Positions 15,657-24,003 of a DNA stretch of 64,000 nucleotides are shown in pieces. The notes under the pieces were generated by a model. That model was not told the DNA's origin, made no database searches, and worked only from the letters and a program-made list of their open reading frames with translations. The position numbers were made by a program, and so were the translations under genes. This stretch comes from UBA6168 sp964508135. GTDB lineage: Bacteria > Bacteroidota > Bacteroidia > Chitinophagales > Saprospiraceae. The DNA is taken from the NCBI GenBank assembly GCA_964508135.1, contig CAZDSU010000018.1, positions 30,601 through 94,600 of the forward strand, written 5' to 3'. The stretch's first letter is position 1, and the number at the start of each line of letters is the position of its first letter.

Positions 15657-18600
15657 ATGAGTTGGATAGAAGACATCATTTCTCCGCAAACCCGGCAATG
15701 GGAAGAGTTTTACCGCAACCGCTTTCAGCACGACCGCATCGTGCGCAGCACGCACGGCGTGAACTGCACGGGCGGCTGCTCCTGGCAAATCCACGTCAAG
15801 GACGGCATCGTCGTCTGGGAAACCCAACAGTTGGACTACCCGCTGCTGGAAAGCTCGCTTCCACCTTACGAGCCTCGTGGCTGCCAGCGGGGCATCTCCT
15901 ACTCTTGGTACCTCTACAGCCCGCTTCGAATCAAGTACCCGCTCATCAGGGGTTCATTGATAGATGCTTATGAGCGGGAAAAGCAGCGTGCCGGGGGCGA
16001 CCCGATGCAAGCCTGGGAAAACCTGCAAAACAACGAGGAGGCGCGCCGGAAGTACCAGCAAGCCCGTGGCAAGGGCGGTTTCCGTAGGGTAAGCTGGGAC
16101 ACCGTGCTCGAAATCATGGCGGTGGCCAACCTGTACACCGCCAAGAAATATGGTCCCGACAGGGTCTTTGGGTTCTCCCCCATCCCCGCCATGTCCATGT
16201 TGAGCTACGCAGCGGGGGGCAGGTTCCTCCAATTGTTCGGCGGCGCCAACCTGAGTTTTTACGATTGGTACTGCGACCTCCCGACCGCCTTCCCGGAAAT
16301 CTGGGGCGAGCAAACGGACGTTTGCGAAAGCGCCGACTGGTACAATTCCAAGATGATTGCCGACATGGGCGCCTGCCTCAACATGACCCGGACGCCCGAC
16401 TGCCACTTCTTCGCCGAGAGCCGCCACAACGGTACCAAGGCCGTCGTTTTTTCGCCCGACTTTAGCCAGGTCTGCAAATACGCCGACCAATGGGTGCCGC
16501 TCCACGCAGGCAGCGACGGGGCGTTCTGGATGGCGGTGACGCACATTATTCTAAAGGAATGGCACCACGAAAAGCAAACGCCCTACTTCCTGAAATACAC
16601 CAAGCAGTACACCGACAGCCCGCACCTTATCAGGCTGGAAAAAGACGGCGATACCTGGAAACCGGGCAGGATGATGCGGGCAAACGAGCTTGCCAAGTAC
16701 AAAGACATCGAAAACGGCGACTGGAAATTCCTCAACGTGGACGAGGACACGGGCAAGTTCGTGATTCCGAAGGGCAGCTCCGGCTTCCGCTGGGACAAGA
16801 AGGGCGGCAAGTGGAACATGAAACTGGAGGACGGCGAAACCGACGAAACCTACAACCCGGCGCTCACGCTGCTCAACCGGAGCGACGATGTGCTGCAAGT
16901 TGAATTCACCGAGTTCGGGCTTGCCAACCACCGCCTGCGCGGCGTGCCCGTGAAGTACGTCGAGACGGTTGATGGCAAAGTAGCCGTCGCCACCGTGTAC
17001 GACCTGACCATGGGGCAATACGGCGTGGGCAGGGGTCTGCCCGGCGACTACCCGGCAGACTACACCGACAAGGACGCCGCCTACACCCCAGCCTGGCAGG
17101 AGATTTTCACGGGAGTTGACTCCAAAACGGTCCTCCAGTTTGCGCAGGAATGGGCGAACACCGCCAACATCACGGGCGGCAAGTGCATGGTCATCGTCGG
17201 GGCGGGCATCAACCACTGGTATCACGCCAACCTGAACTACCGCTCCGCAATCATGGCGCTGATGCTCACTGGCTGCGTCGGCAAAAACGGCGGCGGCATG
17301 AACCACTACGTTGGTCAGGAAAAACTGGCGCCCGTGGATTCATGGGGCAGCATCGCTTTTGCCAAAGACTGGCACAATGCTTCTCGCCTGCAACAAGCCC
17401 CAATCTGGCATTACATCAACACCTGCCAGTACCGCTACGACGGGCAGTTTTCAAAGTACAACACCGTGCCGGACAACAAGTGGACCCGGCAGCACACCGC
17501 CGACACGATATGCCAATCGGTGCGCATGGGCTGGATGCCGTTTTACCCGCAGTTCAACGAAAACCCGCTCGAACTGAGCAAGGAAGCCACCGCCAATGGC
17601 GCAACTTCCAACAAGGAAATCCAGGACTACGTGCTGGAAAAACTGAAGTCCAAGAAGTTGAAATACGCCGTGAGCGACCCGGAAGCGCCGGAGAACCACC
17701 CCCGCGTGTGGTACATCTGGCGGGGCAACGCCATCATGGGCAGCATGAAGGGGCACGAGTACGCCCTCAAGCACTACCTCGGCACCCACTCCAACGCCAT
17801 CGCCGTTGACTCGGAAGATCACACCGAGGAGGTGCAGTGGCACGACGTCGCCCCGGTGGGCAAGATGGATTTGGTCGTGGACCTCAACTTCCGCATGGAC
17901 TCCTCGGCGCTGTACTCCGACATCGTGCTGCCAGCGGCTTCGTGGTACGAAAAAGCCGACCTCAACAGCACCGACCTGCACTCGTTCATCCACCCGCTGG
18001 GGCAGGCGATTGCGCCGGTCTGGGAGTCGAAAACCGACTGGGATATTTTCAAGCAGATTGCCAGGGTCACGAGCGAGTTGGCGAAAAAATACATGCCGGA
18101 ACTGCAGAAGGACATCGTGGCGACGCCCATTTCCCACGACTCTGACGGGGAAATTGCACAGCCAACCATCAAAGATTGGTACAAAGGCGAGTGCGAACCC
18201 ATTCCCGGCAAGACGATTCACAAGATTGCCGTGGAGGAGCGGGATTACACCAAAATCTACGACAAGTACATTTCGCTGGGCGACCTGATCAGGGAAAAAG
18301 GATTGGGCGCCCACGGCAACCACTACATGTGCGAGGATGCCTTCGATGAAATGCTCACCTCCAACCACTTCCACGTAGAAAATGTGGAAGGCAAACTTCG
18401 CCCGTCCATCAAAGAGGACGAATGGGCGGCAGACGCAGTGCTGCACCTATCCACGCTGACCAATGGCAAGCTGAACGTGGAGGCTTACAAAAATGCGGAG
18501 AAGAAAACGGGATTGGTGCTCGCCGACCTCGGCGAAGGCAGCAAGGACGTGCGCATCCGTTACGCCGACCTGCTGGCGCAGCCCCGCCGGTACAACACCT

Positions 18601-19274
18601 CGCCCCTCTGGTCGGGCTTGATGAACGACGGCAGGGCGTATTCAGCCTACACCTACAACGTCGAGCGACTGGTGCCCTGGAGAACTTTGACGGGTCGCCA
18701 GCACTTCTACCTCGACCACGAGCTGTACCTCGCCTACGGCGAAAACCTGCCGACCTACAAGCCTTCTCCCAAGCCCGAAGCTTACGGCGACCTGCGGGAC
18801 ACGCTTAAAAATGGCGACGCCAAAATCCTGAACTGCCTGACGCCTCACGGCAAGTGGCACATCCACTCCACCTACATGGAAAACCTGCGGATGCTCACCC
18901 TTTCGAGGGGCTGCGAGCCTTGCTGGCTCAACGAAAAGGACGCCGAGGAACTGGGCATCAAGGACAACGACTGGGTGGAAGTTTACAACGACCACGGGGT
19001 GTACTGCACCCGTGCGGTGGTCAGCGCCAGGATTCCGAAGGGCGTGTGCATCGTCTATCACGTGCCGGAGCGCACGGTGGGCATTCCCAAGTCGCAGGTG
19101 CGCGGCAACAAGCGGGCGGGCGGCCACAACAGTTTCACCCGCATCCACCTGAAGCCGAACTACCTGGCGGGCGGCTACGGGCAGTTTTCTTACCACTTCA
19201 ATTACTGGGGGCCCATCGCCCCGAACCGTGATACGCACGTGATTGTGAAGAAGATGGAGAAATTGGTGTGGTGA
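15657..19274 (+). CDS. narG: Respiratory nitrate reductase, alpha subunit
   Basis: This 1205-residue molybdopterin subunit reduces nitrate to nitrite. The N-terminal FS0 [4Fe-4S] site is intact: His33, Cys37 and Cys41 in STHGVNCTGGCSW, and Cys76 in EPRGCQRG. The Mo-coordinating aspartate is Asp207 in YDWYCDLP. Long stretches match E. coli NarG, for example RIVRSTHGVNCTG, WETQQLDYP, GPDRVFGFSPIPAMSMLSYA, GEQTDV.ESADWYNS, GAGINHWYH and LYSDIVLPAASWYEK. There is no twin-arginine signal, so it should face the cytoplasm and anchor through NarI. narH follows after 71 bases that hold a hairpin. Confidence 0.97.
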   Translation: MSWIEDIISPQTRQWEEFYRNRFQHDRIVRSTHGVNCTGGCSWQIHVKDGIVVWETQQLDYPLLESSLPPYEPRGCQRGISYSWYLYSPLRIKYPLIRGSLIDAYEREKQRAGGDPMQAWENLQNNEEARRKYQQARGKGGFRRVSWDTVLEIMAVANLYTAKKYGPDRVFGFSPIPAMSMLSYAAGGRFLQLFGGANLSFYDWYCDLPTAFPEIWGEQTDVCESADWYNSKMIADMGACLNMTRTPDCHFFAESRHNGTKAVVFSPDFSQVCKYADQWVPLHAGSDGAFWMAVTHIILKEWHHEKQTPYFLKYTKQYTDSPHLIRLEKDGDTWKPGRMMRANELAKYKDIENGDWKFLNVDEDTGKFVIPKGSSGFRWDKKGGKWNMKLEDGETDETYNPALTLLNRSDDVLQVEFTEFGLANHRLRGVPVKYVETVDGKVAVATVYDLTMGQYGVGRGLPGDYPADYTDKDAAYTPAWQEIFTGVDSKTVLQFAQEWANTANITGGKCMVIVGAGINHWYHANLNYRSAIMALMLTGCVGKNGGGMNHYVGQEKLAPVDSWGSIAFAKDWHNASRLQQAPIWHYINTCQYRYDGQFSKYNTVPDNKWTRQHTADTICQSVRMGWMPFYPQFNENPLELSKEATANGATSNKEIQDYVLEKLKSKKLKYAVSDPEAPENHPRVWYIWRGNAIMGSMKGHEYALKHYLGTHSNAIAVDSEDHTEEVQWHDVAPVGKMDLVVDLNFRMDSSALYSDIVLPAASWYEKADLNSTDLHSFIHPLGQAIAPVWESKTDWDIFKQIARVTSELAKKYMPELQKDIVATPISHDSDGEIAQPTIKDWYKGECEPIPGKTIHKIAVEERDYTKIYDKYISLGDLIREKGLGAHGNHYMCEDAFDEMLTSNHFHVENVEGKLRPSIKEDEWAADAVLHLSTLTNGKLNVEAYKNAEKKTGLVLADLGEGSKDVRIRYADLLAQPRRYNTSPLWSGLMNDGRAYSAYTYNVERLVPWRTLTGRQHFYLDHELYLAYGENLPTYKPSPKPEAYGDLRDTLKNGDAKILNCLTPHGKWHIHSTYMENLRMLTLSRGCEPCWLNEKDAEELGIKDNDWVEVYNDHGVYCTRAVVSARIPKGVCIVYHVPERTVGIPKSQVRGNKRAGGHNSFTRIHLKPNYLAGGYGQFSYHFNYWGPIAPNRDTHVIVKKMEKLVW

Positions 19275-19285
19275 AAAAGGTATCT

Positions 19286-19318
19286 AAATCATGGTGATTT
19301 TAAAAATCACCATGATTT
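19286..19318. repeat. 15-bp hairpin between narG and narH
   Basis: Perfect arms at 19286-19300 and 19304-19318, identical in sequence to the hairpin at 12641-12673. It lies inside an operon, 11 bases after the narG stop and 27 before narH, so full termination here is unlikely. It may set subunit ratios or protect the upstream mRNA end. Confidence 0.7.
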
Positions 19319-19345
19319 TAAAAAATGATTCAAAAAAAACATATC

Positions 19346-20893
19346 ATGGATGTACGTTCCCAAATTTCAATGGTTTTTCACCTCGACAAATGCATCGGTT
19401 GCCACACCTGCTCGATAGCCTGTAAAAACATCTGGACGGACAGGAAGGGTGTGGAGTATCAATGGTGGAACAACGTGGAAACCAAACCCGGAACGGGCTA
19501 TCCCACCAAGTGGGAAGACCAGGAAATTTACAAAGGTGGTTGGGAGAAGAACAACGGGACCATCAACCTGAAAGGGGCGGGCAAGAAGAAAGGCCTGCTC
19601 AACATCTTCCACAACCCCAACATGCCCGTCATTGACGACTACTACGAGCCGTTCACTTACAAATACCTCGACCTCATCGAGTCGCCCGCCATGGACGACC
19701 AGCCCACGGCACGACCGGTCTCACTCATTACCGGCAAACCCATTGACATCAAAATGGGCCCCAACTGGGACGACGACCTCAGCGGCACCCCCGACTATGC
19801 GCGGAAGGACCCCAACCTCCACGACCTGTCGCCTGCCGAACAGGAGGCCATGTTCCAGTTGGAACGGATGGCATTTTTCTACCTGCCGCGGATCTGCAAC
19901 CACTGCCTGAACCCGGCCTGTGTGGCATCTTGCCCTTCGGGCGCCATTTACAAAAGGGGCGAAGACGGCATTGTACTTATCAACCAGGAAGTATGCCGGT
20001 CGTGGAGGATGTGCGTCACCGCTTGTCCGTACAAGAAGTCTTATTACAATTGGCACACGGGCAAATCGGAGAAGTGCATCCTCTGCTACCCGCGCTTGGA
20101 GGCTGGCCATGCACCCGCTTGCATGCACTCCTGCGTGGGCAGGATCAGGTACCTCGGCGTCATCCTGTACGATGCCGACCAGATTGAAAACGCAGCCTCC
20201 GACGACACCGCCAATCTCGTTGACCGCCAGTTGAACATGCTGCTCGACCCGTTCGATTCCAAAGTCATTGAGGCAGCGAAAGCCAACGGAATTGCCGACT
20301 CCACCATCAAGGCCGCCCAGTATTCGCCCACTTACAAGTTCGTGAAAGAATGGGGAATGGCGCTGCCGCTGCACGCCGAGTTCAGGACGCTGCCGATGCT
20401 GTTCTACGTGCCGCCGCTCTTGCCGGTCATGGCGTCGTTGAGCAAGCAGGATACTGCGCAGGGCGACAAAATGGACCCCATTGCAAAATTCTGGAACGAC
20501 GGCTGGCTCTACGATACCAGCACGGAAGACCTCTGGGGCACCATTGACCAGGCGCGGTTCCCGCTGAAATACATGGCAAACTTGTTTGCCGCAGGCGATG
20601 AAGAAAAGGTCAAAACGGTCTTGAAAAAGCTGATGGCAGTCAGGATCCACCGCAGGGGTGTGACGGTCGGCGACATTCCACAAGAAAAAGTGGAGAGGGC
20701 CTTGCGGGAGGCGGGCATGGATGCCGCTACTGCCGACGAAGTCTATAAACTCACTTCTCTTGCAAAATTCGACGACCGCTTCGTCATCCCGCCTGCCCAC
20801 CGCGAGCAGGCCATCGAAATGCTCGAATTTACGGGCGACACGAAAGGAAGCGTCGGGTTTGGTTTCAAGGAGAAGGCGGAAAGGGGACTTTGA
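19346..20893 (+). CDS. narH: Respiratory nitrate reductase, beta (iron-sulfur) subunit
   Basis: The 515-residue electron-transfer subunit carries three [4Fe-4S] clusters and one [3Fe-4S] cluster between NarI haem and NarG. Cysteine groups seen are CIGCHTCSIACK near the N-terminus, CNHCLNPACVASCP, CRSWRMCVTACP and CILCYPRLEAG with a later CVGRIRYLG. The tryptophan in CRSWRMC replaces a cysteine, as in other NarH proteins where it yields the [3Fe-4S] cluster. Start 19346 (MDVRSQISMVFHLDKC) aligns with the E. coli start MKIRSQVGMVLNLDKC; an in-frame ATG at 19325 would add seven residues. The next nar gene is displaced by about 1.1 kb of unrelated sequence. Confidence 0.96.
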   Translation: MDVRSQISMVFHLDKCIGCHTCSIACKNIWTDRKGVEYQWWNNVETKPGTGYPTKWEDQEIYKGGWEKNNGTINLKGAGKKKGLLNIFHNPNMPVIDDYYEPFTYKYLDLIESPAMDDQPTARPVSLITGKPIDIKMGPNWDDDLSGTPDYARKDPNLHDLSPAEQEAMFQLERMAFFYLPRICNHCLNPACVASCPSGAIYKRGEDGIVLINQEVCRSWRMCVTACPYKKSYYNWHTGKSEKCILCYPRLEAGHAPACMHSCVGRIRYLGVILYDADQIENAASDDTANLVDRQLNMLLDPFDSKVIEAAKANGIADSTIKAAQYSPTYKFVKEWGMALPLHAEFRTLPMLFYVPPLLPVMASLSKQDTAQGDKMDPIAKFWNDGWLYDTSTEDLWGTIDQARFPLKYMANLFAAGDEEKVKTVLKKLMAVRIHRRGVTVGDIPQEKVERALREAGMDAATADEVYKLTSLAKFDDRFVIPPAHREQAIEMLEFTGDTKGSVGFGFKEKAERGL

Positions 20894-20928
20894 AAACGCT
20901 GTTCGTTCATGGCCAATGTCGTCAACTT

Positions 20929-21156
20929 AGGGCTTGCGCAAAAATAAGTTCCGAGAACTACGTTGCGTCGTTGTGTGAGATTTTTTTCGCAACGGTGCAA
21001 CGAGCAATGGGGAAGTTATTTTTGCGTGAACCCTAAGTAAACACGCATTGCATGTTTACTTAGCCAGGGTAAGGGCATTCCCTCCCGCCAATGCCGAAAT
21101 ACCCGAAAACGAGTAAGTAAAAAGGCGCATTGCGTGTTTACTTAGCCGTTTTCGGG
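20929..21156. repeat. Cluster of nested inverted repeats between narH and the AT-rich lipoprotein gene
   Basis: Three structures lie end to end. The first has imperfect arms at 20929-20950 and 21013-21034 sharing CGCAAAAATAA. The second has perfect 10-bp arms CTAAGTAAAC at 21033-21042 and 21054-21063. The third has perfect 10-bp arms CCCGAAAACG at 21102-21111 and 21147-21156. The loops of the second and third share GCATTGCRTGTTTACTTAG. No gene is visible in 20894-21213. The block looks like palindromic mobile or REP-like sequence. Confidence 0.65.
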
Positions 21157-21213
21157 AATGATGTAGTCGGGTGTAATTAATTGAATGTAATGTTTAATTA
21201 AAATAAAAAACAG

Positions 21214-21795
21214 ATGAGAAAAATTAGAAAAATTACTAAGTTCTTTTTACTACTTAGTTTGATGTTTTTATTAGCTGGGTGCTATGGGCAGATGAGTGAA
21301 TTAGAAAAAGACAAATCGGCTGGTTTAAATGGTGGATTTGAAATTTCCAGTAATGGTTTGCCTGTAAATTGGCTGATGTATACGCCAAATACTGTAAAAG
21401 ATGCAGATTTTAAAATTGTACTTGATAATAAAGTTTACAAAGAAGGCAATCAGTCTTTAAGGTTTGATGTAGTTAAGTGTTCTTCAATTGGTGGTAGGTT
21501 TTCACCAGGCTTTACAAATGAGTTCTTTGAATCTGGTAAATTTGAAGGAGAAGGTCGCTATAAATTGAGCTTTTGGGTTAAAAATGAAGGAACCACATTT
21601 AAAATATCTGCTGGTGGTGTTTCTGCCATGAAAGGAAATATGACAACTCTAATCGAAGAAAAGAAACAAATAAGTGATTGGAAACTTCTCGAATATCAGA
21701 TTGACATTCCAAAGGATAGATGGTTAAGAATTGAATTAAACATATTGCAACCGGGTACATTTTGGATTGATGATATTCAAATTGAAAAAGAATAA
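21214..21795 (+). CDS. Hypothetical AT-rich lipoprotein inserted in the nar operon
   Basis: The 193-residue precursor has a basic N-terminus, a hydrophobic stretch and a lipobox LLAGC (Cys23). The mature domain opens GLNGGFEISSNGLPVNWLMY, carries SLRFDVVKCSS, RYKLSFWVKNEG and a terminal WIDDIQIEKE. These are hallmarks of a carbohydrate-binding-module 4/9-like or galactose-binding-like jelly roll. It has no catalytic motif. AT-rich codon use separates it sharply from narH and narJ. It is bracketed by inverted repeats on the left and a long attC-like hairpin on the right, so it is likely an insertion and not part of the reductase machinery. Confidence 0.65.
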   Translation: MRKIRKITKFFLLLSLMFLLAGCYGQMSELEKDKSAGLNGGFEISSNGLPVNWLMYTPNTVKDADFKIVLDNKVYKEGNQSLRFDVVKCSSIGGRFSPGFTNEFFESGKFEGEGRYKLSFWVKNEGTTFKISAGGVSAMKGNMTTLIEEKKQISDWKLLEYQIDIPKDRWLRIELNILQPGTFWIDDIQIEKE

Positions 21796-21801
21796 AACTA
21801 C

Positions 21802-21923
21802 ACCCAACACGGGCTTTCTGCAATGCGGCTCGTCCTTAGTGGACAGGAAAGTTGTAGACAGAAACCGTATCACATTTAGACAAGGCAGGGAAGCCGCACA
21901 GCAGAAAGCCCGGGATCGTTAAC
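21802..21923. repeat. Long imperfect hairpin, attC-like
   Basis: Arms 21811-21830 and 21892-21911 match at 18 of 20 bases around a 61-base loop. The left side begins ACCCAAC (21802-21808), fitting the integron R'' consensus RYYYAAC. The right side ends GTTAAC (21918-21923), only partly fitting GTTRRRY. Position after a single AT-rich gene suits a gene-cassette recombination site, but the R' box is imperfect and no integrase is in the window. Confidence 0.4.
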
Positions 21924-21973
21924 GCCCAATTGACCTACATTGACGATAATGGTCTTAAAAACAATCAGTAAAT

Positions 21974-22636
21974 ATGAAAAACAACATAGCGCATTACGAA
22001 CTTTTTGCTGCCCTGTTCGACTACCCGCAGGCAGGTTTCGCTGGCAAAGCGGAAGCAGCCCAACGGTTTTTGGAGGAGCATTGCCCGGCAGCGGGAAAGC
22101 TGCTCCAGCCTTTCACGGCGCACATGGCAACTGCCTCGCTGCCGCACCAGCAGGAGTTGTTCCTCCGCTCCTTCGACGTACAGGCGGTGACGACCCTCGA
22201 CCTGGGCTACGTGCTCTTCGGCGACGACTACAAGCGGGGCGAACTGTTGGTGAACCTGAACCGGGAACACCGGGAGGTGCAGAACGATTGCGGCGTCGAG
22301 CTGTCCGACCACCTGTCCAACGTACTCCGCCTACTGCCCAAAATGCAGGATTCGGCAATCGTGGAAGAGCTGGCCCGGCGCATCGTGGCGCCCGCCCTGC
22401 GCCGCATGATACCCGGCTTCGACCCTGAGCAAATTGCCTTAAAGGACAAGTTTTACGAGAAGCGGCACAAGACCATTATCGAAAGGGATGAAAACCATTA
22501 CACCATTTATCAACAGGCGCTGCAAGCGCTCCACTGGGTGATAAAAAACGATTTCGGCATCGTGGAAAGGGAAACGCCGGAAGAAGTGTCGGACTTCCTC
22601 AAGAACATTCACACAGAGGTGCAACTGGAAGGTTGA
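21974..22636 (+). CDS. narJ: Nitrate reductase molybdenum-cofactor assembly chaperone
   Basis: This 220-residue soluble, helical protein of the NarJ/TorD family inserts the molybdenum cofactor and Fe-S cluster into NarG and delays membrane docking. Family-typical segments are LFAALFDYPQ near the start, then HQQELFLRSFDVQAVTTLDL and GYVLFGDDYKRGELLVNL (about residues 57-94), where the LDxGYVLFGDDYKRG string is almost a signature. It is followed by narI after 58 bases. In E. coli, narJ directly follows narH; here an insertion sits between them, so its expression may depend on readthrough or on a new promoter. Confidence 0.93.
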   Translation: MKNNIAHYELFAALFDYPQAGFAGKAEAAQRFLEEHCPAAGKLLQPFTAHMATASLPHQQELFLRSFDVQAVTTLDLGYVLFGDDYKRGELLVNLNREHREVQNDCGVELSDHLSNVLRLLPKMQDSAIVEELARRIVAPALRRMIPGFDPEQIALKDKFYEKRHKTIIERDENHYTIYQQALQALHWVIKNDFGIVERETPEEVSDFLKNIHTEVQLEG

Positions 22637-22694
22637 CAAGCCAGGTGTCGAAAGGCAACACCTTTCAAAAAATTCACCAGAAAAAATAATTACA

Positions 22695-23435
22695 ATGGAT
22701 AATTTCTTCAACGCACTGAATAATTTTTTCCTGATTGGATTGCCATACATGGCACTGATGGGTTTCATCATCGGGTCAATTTGGCGTTATACTTCCACCA
22801 AGTACAAGTTCTCCTCGCTGTCGTCCCAATTTTTGGAAGGCAGGCAACTCTTCTGGGGTTCCGTGCCATTCCATATCGGGATGCTCTTTTTGGTTTTCGG
22901 GCACCTGACGGCCTTTTTTATACCCAAAACAGTGCTGGCATGGAACAGTCATCCGGTAAGGTTGGTAGTTCTTGAGGTGACGGCATTCATTTTTGCCATT
23001 GCCGTACTCATCGGTATTATAAATCTTATCTACCGACGGATAACGAGTCCCCGTATTTCCATGGTGTCAACCAAAATGGACTACGCCATTCTTTCTCTGT
23101 TGCTCGTCCAGGTCGTCACCGGACTTTGGGTAGCCTACAATTTCCGGTGGGGGTCTTCCTGGTTTTCCTCGGTACTGACGCCCTACCTGTGGTCAATTTT
23201 TGCGCTGCAACCCAACACCGAGGCCGTCAGCGCTATGCCCTGGATCATTAAATTCCATATCGTTGGTGCTTACCTGATTGTCCTGCTCATTCCATTTTCA
23301 CGGCTCGTACACTTCCTCGTCCCGCCGCTCAATTATATGTGGCGCCCCTACCAGCAGGTGGTTTGGTACTGGGAAAGGAAAAATATCCGCAAAGCAAAGA
23401 CGCCGTGGTCGTTGCAAAGGCCGAAGAACAATTAA
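22695..23435 (+). CDS. narI: Respiratory nitrate reductase, gamma (cytochrome b) subunit
   Basis: This 246-residue inner-membrane protein has five predicted helices and binds two b haems, passing electrons from quinol to NarH. Ligand histidines are visible as two pairs: His60 and His70 in PFHIGMLFLVFGH, and His188 and His206 in KFHIVGAYLIVLL and RLVHFLVPP. These agree with the H56/H66 and H187/H205 pattern of E. coli NarI. SVLTPYLWSIFALQPNTEAV corresponds to the periplasmic quinol-site region. It completes NarGHJI, and a hairpin made of GTTGAGAAGGG words begins seven bases after the stop. Confidence 0.94.
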   Translation: MDNFFNALNNFFLIGLPYMALMGFIIGSIWRYTSTKYKFSSLSSQFLEGRQLFWGSVPFHIGMLFLVFGHLTAFFIPKTVLAWNSHPVRLVVLEVTAFIFAIAVLIGIINLIYRRITSPRISMVSTKMDYAILSLLLVQVVTGLWVAYNFRWGSSWFSSVLTPYLWSIFALQPNTEAVSAMPWIIKFHIVGAYLIVLLIPFSRLVHFLVPPLNYMWRPYQQVVWYWERKNIRKAKTPWSLQRPKNN

Positions 23436-23442
23436 GGTTGTG

Positions 23443-23534
23443 GTTGAGAAGGGTTGAGAAGGGTTTAGATGGTTTATTCGCCCAAAGATGAAATGCTGTC
23501 TCAACCCTCCTCAACCCCTTCAACCCTTCTCAAC
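23443..23534. repeat. Hairpin with GTTGAGAAGGG words after narI
   Basis: Arms GTTGAGAAGGGTT (23443-23455) and its complement (23522-23534), each extended by partial tandem copies. It shares its word with the element before narG, so the nar core genes are bracketed by the same repeat type. Confidence 0.7.
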
Positions 23535-23547
23535 TCAGTATGCATGA

Positions 23548-24003
23548 ATGGCAAACATCTTCCTGACCGTAACCGACCTCGAACTCACGGCATCCCAAGC
23601 TGTCAAGGTCATTTTTGTTCTCATTCTAACCTTTGGGGTAGTGCTCAACCTGTTCAAGGCATTCAAGGCAAGCGCCCTGCGATGGAAGATATTGAGGATA
23701 AGCATAGCCTTGTTTTTCATGGTGGTGGCGCTGCCGGTCATCCATTGGATACGGATTGAAGGCAGCCTTTTGAGTACTCCCATGTACACCACTGGCACGA
23801 CCCTTGGGTTTTGTCCTGTTTTTGCCAAAGGCAAAGGCATTGAGTTCGAGTATGAGGTCAACGGCAATAAATACAGGAACTGCAACACGTTCCACCCCAT
23901 TCCGATTGACAGCATCGAAGTGCCGGACGGGAAGTATTTGGTCCGGTATTCGGTGCGGTTCCCGGAGGAGGGCAGGATTGATTTTCATAAAAAACCTGAA
24001 TAA
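23548..24003 (+). CDS. Uncharacterised membrane protein of the nar operon
   Basis: This 151-residue protein has two predicted membrane helices (about 17-38 and 48-68) and then a soluble domain of some 80 residues. The domain contains TLGFCPVFAKGKGIEFEYEVNGNKYRN, with cysteines in GFCPV and RNCNTF, and ends in a short strand-rich tail. I do not recognise a family. Its stop codon TAA abuts the ATG of the next gene (narK) with no spacer, a strong sign of translational coupling. It probably aids nitrate transport or reductase maturation, but nothing in the sequence proves this. Confidence 0.65.
   Translation: MANIFLTVTDLELTASQAVKVIFVLILTFGVVLNLFKAFKASALRWKILRISIALFFMVVALPVIHWIRIEGSLLSTPMYTTGTTLGFCPVFAKGKGIEFEYEVNGNKYRNCNTFHPIPIDSIEVPDGKYLVRYSVRFPEEGRIDFHKKPE

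Noticed and set aside
15657..19274. Periplasmic (outward-facing) NarG
   Set aside because: There is no twin-arginine signal before the HxxxCxxxC cluster site; the N-terminus is like E. coli NarG.
19721..20800. Long open frame antisense to narH
   Set aside because: It covers a gene with full Fe-S motifs and gives no recognisable protein.
15564..23540. CRISPR-like repeat arrays in the tandem words
   Set aside because: Words are 7-11 bases with no spacers of constant length, they occur as inverted arms, and no cas gene is present.
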